From the NCBI GenBank assembly GCA_007116155.1, contig SKJC01000001.1, forward strand, positions 1-53,772: a stretch of DNA of 53,772 nt, given 5' to 3'. Shown here one piece after another: positions 1 through 7,900 of this stretch. Source of the stretch: Candidatus Babeliaceae bacterium (lineage in GTDB: Bacteria; Babelota; Babeliae; Babelales; Babelaceae). Position 1 is the stretch's first letter, and every line of letters begins with the position of its first letter. The notes below the pieces were generated by a model. That model saw only the letters and a list, made by a program, of their open reading frames with translations, did no database searches and was not told the DNA's origin. A program made the position numbers and the translations under genes.

Positions 1-1124
1 CTGGTATTGCTTTTGAGGCAGCATTTGGCGATTTTGAGATTGGTGGCGAGGCTGCATGTAATTTTGGTTCGCAGCGGGTTTTGGGTATAGATCGCAACAT
101 TGTAAAAAAAGAATTGCGCGATGCGCTTTCTTATGAAGTAAACTCCAAGGTTAAAGTCGCCACGGCATATGCTGGTGGTGTTGCAACTTACGGATCTAGC
201 GCGCTTTACCTTTCTCCAAAGGATAGCGCTCCCGGTGGTGAAAATCAGGGTAAGATTGAAGCGCAGATTGCTGATATGCTCTCTCCAGATGGTGAATTAG
301 AGCAATATAATGGTCAAGGTATTAAGGGTACAACGGGTACGGTTAATGGGCACACATTTAATGGTGTTACAGATTTTTATTATAAAAATGCTGACGATCG
401 GTTCCGTGATCCTTATAAAAATACTCTGAACGGCGCAATGATTGTTGCAGATTGTTCCTACTATTTCAGAACTCCTGATGTCATATTAGCTGCAACTGCT
501 GCCTATGTTAGTGGTGATGAAAATCCTAATAAAGATCTTGATGAGCGCAATGAAAGTTCGATAGATGGCAATTATGGTGGATTTATCACCATGCAAGAGC
601 TCTATTCTGGACGTCGGGTGCGAAGTGCATTTTTATTAAGTGGTAAGGGTGGTGTTCCTCGCATTCTTTCATTCCCTGTTGAAAAACGGACTAGCAATGG
701 TGCGCCGGTATCAGTCTCTCGCTTTACCAATTTAGTGTATGGCGGGCTTGGTCTCTGGCTTGAGCGGCAATACGGCCCCGTTTTGTGGAAGATTAACGCA
801 AACGTTCTTCCGTTCTGGCAAGATCATCGTACGCGCATAGCTAAAGTAGATAATATAAATCTTTACGCGAGCAGGTTTATGGGCACGGAGGCTAATGCGT
901 ATATTGATGCTTTGGTTGCTAAAGGGCTTACGGTATTTGCAGTTCTAGGTGTTTTCTTGCCGGGGCAACATTTTGCTGATATTTCTGGTCGCGGATTGAG
1001 TGCTGCTGAGATTGCGTATCTTAACAGTCTTGATACGACCGGAGCTGATTCGGTTGAGCGGGTACCTGTTTTAGGGTCAGATCCAGCGTTCTTTGTTAAT
1101 ATTGGTCTTGATTATCGCTTTTAA
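1..1124 (+). CDS. Outer-membrane beta-barrel protein, 3' part (partial at the left edge)
   Basis: The reading frame is open from the first complete codon (base 3) to the stop, so the start lies outside the window; about 373 residues are visible. The TTG at base 81 is only an internal codon, not a start. The visible part has alternating polar and aromatic residues and many Gly/Asn/Asp turns, and ends in DYRF with a terminal Phe. A terminal aromatic residue is the usual C-terminal signal of barrels inserted by the BAM complex. I recognise no specific family, and substrate or pore function cannot be read. A strong hairpin terminator follows directly, so this is the last gene of its transcript. 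The barrel assignment is inferred from composition and the C-terminal residue. Confidence 0.6.
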   Translation, partial: GIAFEAAFGDFEIGGEAACNFGSQRVLGIDRNIVKKELRDALSYEVNSKVKVATAYAGGVATYGSSALYLSPKDSAPGGENQGKIEAQIADMLSPDGELEQYNGQGIKGTTGTVNGHTFNGVTDFYYKNADDRFRDPYKNTLNGAMIVADCSYYFRTPDVILAATAAYVSGDENPNKDLDERNESSIDGNYGGFITMQELYSGRRVRSAFLLSGKGGVPRILSFPVEKRTSNGAPVSVSRFTNLVYGGLGLWLERQYGPVLWKINANVLPFWQDHRTRIAKVDNINLYASRFMGTEANAYIDALVAKGLTVFAVLGVFLPGQHFADISGRGLSAAEIAYLNSLDTTGADSVERVPVLGSDPAFFVNIGLDYRF

Positions 1125-1130
1125 TTAATG

Positions 1131-1172
1131 ACTGCCGGAATAGTTCTTTTGTAAGGTATTCTGGCAGTTTTT
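1131..1172 (+). terminator. Rho-independent terminator after the outer-membrane protein gene
   Basis: A 12-bp stem (ACTGCCGGAATA at 1131-1142 with TATTCTGGCAGT at 1157-1168, one G-U pair) closes a 14-nt loop and is followed by a T run. It begins 6 nt after the stop codon. Confidence 0.85.
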
Positions 1173-1264
1173 CTACAATAAACTCTTGCGCTCGCATTGA
1201 TTAGTGTTGAAATATGGTACGGTAGAGGTGGGGTGAGCGTGTTTTGTGAAAGGAAGATTTTCAG

Positions 1265-2005
1265 ATGCGAATGAATACTACACAGCTACTCTCTAATAGC
1301 GTTGTTTATGCGTGTACGCATTTTTACGTTTGGGTTTTTGCTTTTATTGGTGCCCTATATTGGATTGTAATGTCGCAATTTTCTTTCTGTTGCAATCCTT
1401 ATGTGTATTATCTTGTGTATGAAATCGGCAATATTTTTTGGTATGTTGTATTTATTCGATGGATTGTCGCTGATGAAAGGCAGGAGATACTGCCTAGAGG
1501 CGTCCTTTTTTCGACAAGTATTGCTGCCTTTAGGCGTCTTTGGTGGTTAGTCGGTATTATGACATTTTTACTTGGATCTTTTTGGGTTGTTTTTGATGGA
1601 CCATTGGGCCAAAATAAGGATTTGTTGCTGCTTATTGGCTTGAGCCTTGGTATCTTGTTATTGTACGGTCTTAATTTTTTTTTAATCCCTGCAGTTGTTT
1701 ACGATCAAGAGGGGGCTGCATTGCGTCGCATTTTTATGCGGGCTGTAGATCTTTTTGTTCGATACTTTGCTCGATTAAATTATCTTTTTTGGTTGTTGTT
1801 GCTTGTTGGGACAATCGTTTTTGTACTTGTGGTTGTGGCGAGCTTGCTGATACGCCCTGTTGCCGAGTTTGTAATTTCCTGGGCTTGGAATCAGGAGTTT
1901 TATAGTAATTCTGTTGTTTTAGTAACTTCGAGTATAGTCATGATGCTTGTTGTGATTATGCAGGTGCAATTTTGGCATTTATTGGAGACTAAATATCGCG
2001 TTTAA
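1265..2005 (+). CDS. Polytopic membrane protein of unknown function (about six helices)
   Basis: A 246-residue, strongly hydrophobic protein. Membrane segments can be read at roughly residues 14-36, 46-68, 92-111, 119-145, 173-196 and 217-238, with short loops between them and a short polar tail (ETKYRV). There is no cleavable signal peptide and no motif I recognise. Cysteines at about 42-43 and clustered aromatics in the first two helices are the only distinctive residues. The ATG is preceded by a GGAAG ribosome-binding site, which supports the start. The gene stands alone between a terminator and hisS on the same strand. It is certainly a membrane protein; its role is unknown. Confidence 0.75.
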   Translation: MRMNTTQLLSNSVVYACTHFYVWVFAFIGALYWIVMSQFSFCCNPYVYYLVYEIGNIFWYVVFIRWIVADERQEILPRGVLFSTSIAAFRRLWWLVGIMTFLLGSFWVVFDGPLGQNKDLLLLIGLSLGILLLYGLNFFLIPAVVYDQEGAALRRIFMRAVDLFVRYFARLNYLFWLLLLVGTIVFVLVVVASLLIRPVAEFVISWAWNQEFYSNSVVLVTSSIVMMLVVIMQVQFWHLLETKYRV

Positions 2006-2103
2006 TCTTACATTCTACTCTATATTCCTGGCGTTTTCTCCTTTTTTGATTCTTGTTTATACTACTCATGATATATGTTTGAGCGCTATTGGTAGGAGTT
2101 GGT

Positions 2104-3372
2104 ATGTTTCGTCGGGTAAAAGGTACGCAGGATTTTCTTGATTTGACCCAATTCTTATATGTTGTAGATCAAGCGCGTGCGCATTTTCAAACATATTCAT
2201 TTATTCCAATACAAACACCAATTGTCGAGCATGCTGATTTATTTATTCGTTCCTTGGGTGAGCATACTGATGTAGTCATGAAAGAGATGTTTTTTGTTGC
2301 CGGAAAAAATAGTACGGATGACCAGAAAGAGCAATTGGTATTGCGTCCTGAAATGACGGCGTCAATTATGCGTGCTTTTTTGGAAGACGAAGCGCAACAG
2401 GTTGTTCGACCATGGCGTGTTTTTACATGGGGCCCTGCATTTCGGTATGAGCGCCCGCAAAAGGGGCGTTATCGTCAATTTCATCAAATTTCTATAGAAA
2501 TGATTGATGCTGCATCAATAGCCTATGATGCGGAATTGTTGGCTATGCTACATACTTTTTTTATGGAGCGCTTAGCTCTTACTTCAGTTACTTTAGATAT
2601 CAACTATCTTGGTACGCCAGAAGACCGTGCGCGCTATAAAACAAGATTATATGAGTATATTCAGAGTAGGGGCGATGTTCCTAAGGCGATTTTCGAGCGT
2701 AAAGATACGAATATTCTTCGCTGTTTTGATTTAAAAGATGCAGAGTCTGTTGCATTTATGCATGAAGCGCCGCGAATTACTGATTATTTGTCTGCAGAAT
2801 CGCAAAAGGAATGGCAGATGTTACAGCAATTGCTTGCGGACTCATATATTCCGTTTCAGATTAATCCTCGGTTAGTTCGAGGTTTAGACTATTATAATAA
2901 AACGGTTTTTGAATTTTCTAGTAGTGCTCTGGGCGCGCAAAGTGCGCTTTGTGGTGGGGGGCGGTATGATACGTTAGCTCAAGAGTTTGGTTATACCAAG
3001 CCACTTCCTTCATTAGGTGCTGGTATTGGGCTGGAACGATTAATGTTAGCGCTTGAGGCGGAGCATGCACATTGTAAAAAACAATATGCTTCAATAGTGG
3101 TTTTACCGCTTGAGGAGCGTTTTGTTCCTCTGGCATTATTATATGCAGAAAAACTACGCGCAGCCGATGTTTCTTGTGAGGCCCTGTATGACGTTTCTTC
3201 TCTTAAGAGTATGATGCGTAAAGCGGATAAGAGGGAGGCAAAATTGGTTATTTTTATTGGCGCTGACGAGCAGCAGGGTAATTACGTAACCTGCAAGGAC
3301 ATGAGCACCGGGGTTGTGGATAAGGTTGCGCCTGCAGACTTGATTACATTTTGCAAAAAAATGGTATTTTAA
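2104..3372 (+). CDS. hisS: Histidyl-tRNA synthetase
   Basis: Charges tRNA-His with histidine in the cytoplasm. Class II synthetase hallmarks are present: N-terminal RRVKGTQDF, motif 2 RYERPQKGRYRQFHQ, histidine-binding LVRGLDYYNKTVFEF, GGGRYD, and motif 3 GAGIGLERL. The C-terminal anticodon-binding domain begins around IVVLPLEE. Length is 422 residues, normal for bacterial HisRS. The frame can be extended to a TTG at 2089, but a TAGGAG ribosome-binding site at 2093-2098 lies 5 nt before the ATG at 2104, which I take as the start. It is a single-gene unit; no other synthetase lies nearby. Confidence 0.97.
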   Translation: MFRRVKGTQDFLDLTQFLYVVDQARAHFQTYSFIPIQTPIVEHADLFIRSLGEHTDVVMKEMFFVAGKNSTDDQKEQLVLRPEMTASIMRAFLEDEAQQVVRPWRVFTWGPAFRYERPQKGRYRQFHQISIEMIDAASIAYDAELLAMLHTFFMERLALTSVTLDINYLGTPEDRARYKTRLYEYIQSRGDVPKAIFERKDTNILRCFDLKDAESVAFMHEAPRITDYLSAESQKEWQMLQQLLADSYIPFQINPRLVRGLDYYNKTVFEFSSSALGAQSALCGGGRYDTLAQEFGYTKPLPSLGAGIGLERLMLALEAEHAHCKKQYASIVVLPLEERFVPLALLYAEKLRAADVSCEALYDVSSLKSMMRKADKREAKLVIFIGADEQQGNYVTCKDMSTGVVDKVAPADLITFCKKMVF

Positions 3373-3418
3373 AAGTTGTTATATAATGCGGTATAATTTT
3401 TATGGGGGATGAACATAT

Positions 3419-4345
3419 ATGGTTCACATAAAAAAAGTTTCTTTATTGGTTTGTGTATTAAGTACATTTTTGACACCTGCAAAAGGTTTAGCAAGAGAAC
3501 GTTTTTGGACTGATCCTTTGGTTGAATTTGTTGGCTGTGGTGTGTTAGCCTGTGGCGCGGTTTTGGTTGTTAACAGTATTGCTTCAGCGTACAATAACTC
3601 ATTTATTTCTTATGTTGAGCGTCAAGGTGATGTCTGTAGTAGTCGTTATACTCTGATGAATACGGCTTCTTATAGCAAAGAAGTTTTTTTTAGTGATGTT
3701 TCGCGTGCGGCTGGACCAAGATATATTGAGCGTTTTATTGATGTTCTTTTGCGTGATTGTTTTGCTTTTGATTCAGCTTATGCTGCACTACAGAAACGCT
3801 TATCAGCGTATGAGGGCGCGCGGTATGAGCGAGCAAGCTCTGTTTTAGCTCATTATGCAGGTTTGCATACCTATCTGAATGAGTTAAGTTATCTTGTGAA
3901 AAAAAATCGTTCATATCTTGTATTACGTGATTTGTGCGTAAATATGATTCCTCCGCAGTATAATGCGGAGGAAAAGTACCCTACCTTACATTATGTAGGA
4001 AAACTTCATCGTGTTTTAGAGCGGATAAGATTGGCATATGTCACCTTTTTGCATGATTTTGAAGTGACGCAGGATGATTTTAATTTGCGGCAGCATGCAG
4101 ATGAACTTATTTTCCGGTTAGAATCTGAAAAAAATCAGCTTATTGCAAGTTTCGCGTATCAAAATGAAAAACAGATGAAGGCAAATGCGGAGGCAGCAGA
4201 GCGCCTGCGTTATGAAATTCAGCGCGGTGTTCGGGCAATGGAAAAGACGGCTGAGGCAGCAAGTCGAAGAAACGAGGAGCGGCGTCGTGAAGAGCGTGAG
4301 CGGGAACGTTCAGAGTTTGAGGCGTCGGTTGTCTTCTCCTATTAA
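3419..4345 (+). CDS. Secreted or membrane-anchored coiled-coil protein, function unknown
   Basis: 308 residues. A signal peptide is visible: basic MVHIKK, a hydrophobic core SLLVCVLSTFL, and a cleavage region near TPAKGLA. A second hydrophobic stretch at about residues 35-57 (FVGCGVLACGAVLVV) could anchor the mature protein. The middle is mostly helical. The last 75 residues or so are rich in Glu, Arg and Ala with heptad character (RRNEERRREERERER) and probably form a coiled coil. A run of G bases (3404-3408) precedes the ATG as ribosome-binding site. I recognise no family. It is followed by a perfect 13-bp terminator hairpin and carries another perfect inverted repeat inside its coding sequence (3948-3973). 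An envelope or exported role is inferred only from the leader. Confidence 0.7.
   Translation: MVHIKKVSLLVCVLSTFLTPAKGLARERFWTDPLVEFVGCGVLACGAVLVVNSIASAYNNSFISYVERQGDVCSSRYTLMNTASYSKEVFFSDVSRAAGPRYIERFIDVLLRDCFAFDSAYAALQKRLSAYEGARYERASSVLAHYAGLHTYLNELSYLVKKNRSYLVLRDLCVNMIPPQYNAEEKYPTLHYVGKLHRVLERIRLAYVTFLHDFEVTQDDFNLRQHADELIFRLESEKNQLIASFAYQNEKQMKANAEAAERLRYEIQRGVRAMEKTAEAASRRNEERRREERERERSEFEASVVFSY
3948..3973. repeat. Perfect 10-bp inverted repeat inside a coding sequence
   Basis: TTCCTCCGCA at 3948-3957 and TGCGGAGGAA at 3964-3973 are exact reverse complements around a 6-nt loop, GTATAA. The right arm contains GCGGAGGA, which resembles a strong ribosome-binding site. No T run follows, so it is not a terminator. 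It may be chance or an mRNA structure. Confidence 0.7.
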
Positions 4346-4377
4346 AAATGTATTGTTACTAGTTTATGTTACTTTTT

Positions 4378-4415
4378 GTGTGTATAAAGATATCTCTTTA
4401 TACACACGTTTTTTT
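4378..4415 (+). terminator. Rho-independent terminator, perfect 13-bp stem
   Basis: GTGTGTATAAAGA (4378-4390) pairs exactly with TCTTTATACACAC (4395-4407) around the 4-nt loop TATC, followed by G and seven T. It ends the plus-strand transcript of the coiled-coil protein gene. The convergent minus-strand gene stops at 4414, inside the T tract. No T run exists in the minus direction. Confidence 0.9.
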
Positions 4416-6258
4416 ATAATGCAGATTTCAAGTTAAGGCTTTTTATATTTTTAATAAAGTCATGTTGTACGATGATTTCTTCTCGTGATCCTATAGATTG
4501 TAATTCTTTATTAATTTCTGGAATATAGGTTTCGACCGAATGTTCTTCGTTGATGTTTTTCTCTTCTCCTATTGGAAATGTTATTGCATGGTTACTTGGG
4601 GCGGTTATCCCTAGTAAGATGAATGGGATAAGGCTTAAGGTTGCTGGTTGGAATAATTGTATATGATGTTTTGTGTTGAAAATAAAATGATTAGCATTAA
4701 GGCATAAAAAATGTTGTTTTTTCGGGTTGAAAAACATTGGAATTTGCCGATATTGGGTCTCTTTTTCATTAAAATGGGGATACCAATATAATGCAGTGTT
4801 GTCTTCATATATGGCAAGATATGTTTCAGGTGTAGGAAAGTAGCTTTTTTGAATTCTTCCTCCAAGGTTAATTTGTTCTTCTTCTTCGATTTCTAGTTCT
4901 CCTAGTTCGTTATAATAGAGAAGAAATACATTAAGAAATTGCTCGTTCGTGATCATTTTGACTCGCAATAAATCTTCTTCAATTTCTTCTATGTATACAG
5001 ATGAGACATTTTCTTTTGGAAATTCTGTGATTTTTTTTATCTTTTTTTCTACGTTTTCAAATATTTTACAGCTATTTTTTTGCCATATAAGAAAGTATTT
5101 TTCGTTTTTGGTTGAGGAGAATAAGATTTTTTTATTTGCCAGAGATAAGTGATCATCAGCAATAGGGAGAACACATTGCAGATTTGTTTTTTTATGGTGT
5201 ATTAGGAGATATGAATCTTGTATTTTGAATTCAATATCTTCAGGGCTTCTTGGCTGTGAAAATGTTCTTAATTTTCCCCAGGAGCCATGTATTTTTTTAT
5301 ATATACTAACTTTCGAATGTTCTTGTATAGCTAAAACAGTCAGATCTTTAGAGCATATTAGTTTTTCAGAAGAGCCTTTATATGAGATCGGCTCTGCTGT
5401 TCCAGTGAGTAGAGCTTTGTCTTTAATCCAGGCAAAGGGTTGAACAAAAAAGGTGTTGTTTGTTTTTTTTAGTAGGAGTAGCCCATTCTCTGTTTCTTCG
5501 CAAAAACATGCGGCTTTTAATTCTCCTTCGAGTGAGGCGGTCTCCCATTCTGTTTTGAAGGTTATTTGTTCATTGTTTTTTTTTCTAAGAACAATGTGAT
5601 TTTTCTTTTTTGTGAAGCTATAGTTTTTTTTATCGGAAAAGAAAATTCTAAGGTTTTCGTTTTCTTCTCGTTTTCTTGTTTCTTTAAAGAAGATAACAGG
5701 GGTAATGTTTAGGTGTTCAAATATATTGTTATATTTTTGTATTTTTGTAGCTTCTTTTGTTGCGTTAAAGAGTGTTTTTTGTATTTTATTTTTTCCTTCT
5801 ACGTAGAAAAATGTAATGGTATTTTTTAGGGCATTGTATAGCTCGGATTCATAAAAAAGGGTTATTTTGGGCGCTTCTTCTTCGAGGTGGTTTTCGTAAC
5901 TTTTTTTAAAATCTTGTAGCAGTACAAAAAAAGGGGCGATTAGGTCCTTTTCTGCAGGATGGTGTTTTGTATCTTCTTGTTTTTTTTTCAAGCTTTTTAA
6001 TGTTTTTTTAAAAGGAGCGAAGAGTTCTTGTAGAGTTTTCAGGTCTATTGATCCATCAAGATTGTTTTCTTGAGGAAGTAGTATTTGGTTGTTTTCCCTG
6101 GAGGGGATTGCTATCGGTTCAAGCTTTTTTGAATGGGTATGTAAGAAAGTCAGTAGTTTTTCAAAGTTTGGTGTTGATTTGTCTTCATGAGCAGTATAGG
6201 TTTTTTGAAATGTCGGGAGAAAAAAAAATAATCCAATGACGAATGACTTTATTTGCAT
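4414..6258 (-). CDS. Large secreted protein, probably beta-propeller-like, function unknown
   Basis: 614 residues. The signal peptide has a basic-hydrophobic core (SFVIGLFFFLPTF) and a likely cleavage near TYTA. After a Lys-rich helical part of about 200 residues, the protein becomes a long series of short hydrophobic strands separated by turns (for example GLLLLKKTNNTFFVQPFAWI). This resembles degenerate WD40/propeller blades, although no WD or GH signature is clear. The frame opens with a GTG at 6261, but AGGAG lies 7 nt before the ATG at 6258, so I use that. Length, leader and layout resemble the 582-residue protein at 35926-37674, and I suspect a paralogous family. Function is unknown; the propeller idea is inference. 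Confidence 0.7.
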   Translation of the reverse strand: MQIKSFVIGLFFFLPTFQKTYTAHEDKSTPNFEKLLTFLHTHSKKLEPIAIPSRENNQILLPQENNLDGSIDLKTLQELFAPFKKTLKSLKKKQEDTKHHPAEKDLIAPFFVLLQDFKKSYENHLEEEAPKITLFYESELYNALKNTITFFYVEGKNKIQKTLFNATKEATKIQKYNNIFEHLNITPVIFFKETRKREENENLRIFFSDKKNYSFTKKKNHIVLRKKNNEQITFKTEWETASLEGELKAACFCEETENGLLLLKKTNNTFFVQPFAWIKDKALLTGTAEPISYKGSSEKLICSKDLTVLAIQEHSKVSIYKKIHGSWGKLRTFSQPRSPEDIEFKIQDSYLLIHHKKTNLQCVLPIADDHLSLANKKILFSSTKNEKYFLIWQKNSCKIFENVEKKIKKITEFPKENVSSVYIEEIEEDLLRVKMITNEQFLNVFLLYYNELGELEIEEEEQINLGGRIQKSYFPTPETYLAIYEDNTALYWYPHFNEKETQYRQIPMFFNPKKQHFLCLNANHFIFNTKHHIQLFQPATLSLIPFILLGITAPSNHAITFPIGEEKNINEEHSVETYIPEINKELQSIGSREEIIVQHDFIKNIKSLNLKSAL

Positions 6259-6362
6259 CACGATGCTCCTTTATAATCGGGGGTGCGTGTCTTTTTTAGA
6301 AATATGATACCCTGTTTTGTATGAGGTATATTATTACAATGGCTAGTTCTAGGGAATATGCA

Positions 6363-7118
6363 ATGGATAAAAAACAATATATGCGTCTTATGACAACCAC
6401 GCTGACTACTCCGTATATTTATTATAATGAAGCATCCGGGATTAATGAGGAAGCAAAATCATTGCTTGTTGCAGCTAATGGTGCTTTTGAAAAACAGGAT
6501 ATTCCTCGTACAACTGAATTATACAAACAGGCGCTTGAGAAGCATCCAAATTCTCCTGAGTTACTATCGAACATGGGCGCAATTATTGCTGCACAAGGGG
6601 CAGTTGCTGAAGGATTGAGCTTGTTGAAAAAGGCGACGGAGAAGGACGGACAGTCTGTTGGTGCTTGGTATAACCTTGGTACATTGTTTCTTGTTCATAG
6701 CGCTAATGATCAAGCAGTTGAGCCACTAAAAAAAGCTATCGCGTTAAATCCAGAAAATCCTGCGGGATATAATAATTTGGGTATTGCATATATGCAAATG
6801 CACAAGATTGCTGATGCGAAAGAGCAGTTTGAAAAGGCACTGAGTGTCCATCTTTCTTTTGATTATGCCTATCACAATTTAGGCGCGCTTTCGTATGATC
6901 AAGATAATTTAGATGAGGCGGCAACGTACTTTCATAAGGCACTAGAGATTAATGCCCAGAATTTTGCGTCGCTTAATGATCTTGGCTGTGTTTCTTATAA
7001 AGCGGGAAAAACAGAAGAAGCAATTTCGTTATTTAAGAAGTCCATTGAGGCGAATCCAAGTTATCGTTTGCCGTATTTTAATATTGGTTTAGTAAGCGTT
7101 GTTGATGCCTTAGTTTAG
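6363..7118 (+). CDS. Tetratricopeptide repeat (TPR) protein
   Basis: About 251 residues made almost entirely of TPR units of 34 residues. The consensus pattern (W/L, LG, Y, A, F, A, P) is clear in blocks such as GAWYNLGTLFLVHSANDQAV, GYNNLGIAYMQMHKIADAKE, AYHNLGALSYDQDNLDEAAT and SLNDLGCVSYKAGKTEEAIS; about six repeats fill residues 30-245. TPRs form a superhelix that binds peptides or proteins. No catalytic domain or signal peptide is seen, so a cytoplasmic scaffold or chaperone-like role is likely. The frame is open back to an ATG at 6321, with another at 6339, but AGGGA sits 7 nt before the ATG at 6363, which I prefer. A strong terminator follows. Confidence 0.9.
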   Translation: MDKKQYMRLMTTTLTTPYIYYNEASGINEEAKSLLVAANGAFEKQDIPRTTELYKQALEKHPNSPELLSNMGAIIAAQGAVAEGLSLLKKATEKDGQSVGAWYNLGTLFLVHSANDQAVEPLKKAIALNPENPAGYNNLGIAYMQMHKIADAKEQFEKALSVHLSFDYAYHNLGALSYDQDNLDEAATYFHKALEINAQNFASLNDLGCVSYKAGKTEEAISLFKKSIEANPSYRLPYFNIGLVSVVDALV

Positions 7119-7142
7119 GTAATTTGACAGTCGATGAAGGGT

Positions 7143-7172
7143 GCGGCTCTGAAATTCTTTCAGAGCCGCTTT
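7143..7172 (+). terminator. Rho-independent terminator after the TPR gene
   Basis: GCGGCTCTGAAA (7143-7154) pairs perfectly with TTTCAGAGCCGC (7158-7169) around a 3-nt loop, followed by TTTCTGTT. It lies between convergent genes. Confidence 0.85.
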
Positions 7173-7175
7173 CTG

Positions 7176-7757
7176 TTATTGTTTTATGTCTTTTTTTAAA
7201 AATATTGTTTCACCTGAAGCACTTACTTGAGGAGAAAAACCAAGGCGCTTGAATGCTCTTAATGCTTCTGGTTGTCGATTTTGTAAAGGAATATATATTT
7301 CTGACGCACCCATTTGAGTTATTTTAAGTTCCGTGAATGCAGCAAGATTGTTTATTTCTCGCGCAAGACATGTTTTAGTGTTTATTAGAAATAGATCGAT
7401 ATAGCCAAGTTTTTGTTCGGGAAGAAAGTGGTTCTTTTCTACAGAAAATGCAGATGCACCATGGGTAGAGAACTTTTTACGAACAACAAGAATTTCTCGG
7501 GGGATTGATTGATTAATAATTTGACGTGCGAATGTTAGGTTTTTTATTGCTCCTAAATAAATAGAGCTTGGTTGTTTTTCAAGAAGGTTTATGAGTGCTT
7601 GCTGGTCAATAGCATGATTATAGCGGGTAATTTTGTTTGCAAACTGCTGAAAAACCAAAAACATTCCCGAAGATATTTTAGTACCACGTATAAGGGTAGG
7701 TTGTAGATTGCAGGCAATCAATATGCTGATAATTCTTAGCAATGTAGGATGCTTCAT
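7176..7757 (-). CDS. Secreted GNAT-like protein
   Basis: 193 residues with an N-terminal signal peptide (basic MKHPTLLR, core IISILIACNLQPTLI). The C-terminal half looks like the second half of a GNAT acetyltransferase: a strand GYIDLFLI, a helix (about residues 132-150), a strand EIYIPLQ, and the closing NRQPEALRAFKRLGF that resembles the common N-x-x-A-x-x-F/Y-x-x-x-GF ending. The usual acyl-CoA pyrophosphate loop (R/Q-x-x-G-x-G/A) is not evident, so activity is doubtful. GAGGGA lies a few bases before the ATG. A GNAT with a signal peptide is odd because acetyl-CoA is cytoplasmic; host-directed or degenerate use are both possible. The fold call is moderate. Confidence 0.5.
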   Translation of the reverse strand: MKHPTLLRIISILIACNLQPTLIRGTKISSGMFLVFQQFANKITRYNHAIDQQALINLLEKQPSSIYLGAIKNLTFARQIINQSIPREILVVRKKFSTHGASAFSVEKNHFLPEQKLGYIDLFLINTKTCLAREINNLAAFTELKITQMGASEIYIPLQNRQPEALRAFKRLGFSPQVSASGETIFLKKDIKQ

Positions 7758-7852
7758 AATAATCCCTCGTAGCAGGATAATACAGAAAATACATGTTCAG
7801 GGTATAGTGAGATTTTTATTTGACAAGTGTTGGGGTAGTTAGCTTTTTGGTA

Positions 7853-7895
7853 TGAAGCAATAAGCAATGTATTTGTTGCTTATTGCTTCATTTTT
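7853..7895. terminator. Perfect 15-bp hairpin downstream of gatB
   Basis: TGAAGCAATAAGCAA (7853-7867) and TTGCTTATTGCTTCA (7876-7890) pair perfectly around an 8-nt loop. It lies 11 nt beyond the gatB stop, so it probably ends or protects the minus-strand rng-gatB transcript. The only immediate T run (7891-7895), however, is on the plus strand, so the functional direction is uncertain. Confidence 0.6.
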
Positions 7896-7900
7896 AGCTT

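Noticed and set aside
4185-4436. An 83-residue plus-strand ORF overlapping the end of the coiled-coil protein gene
   Set aside because: It is an out-of-frame shadow, has no ribosome-binding site, and runs through the terminator hairpin.
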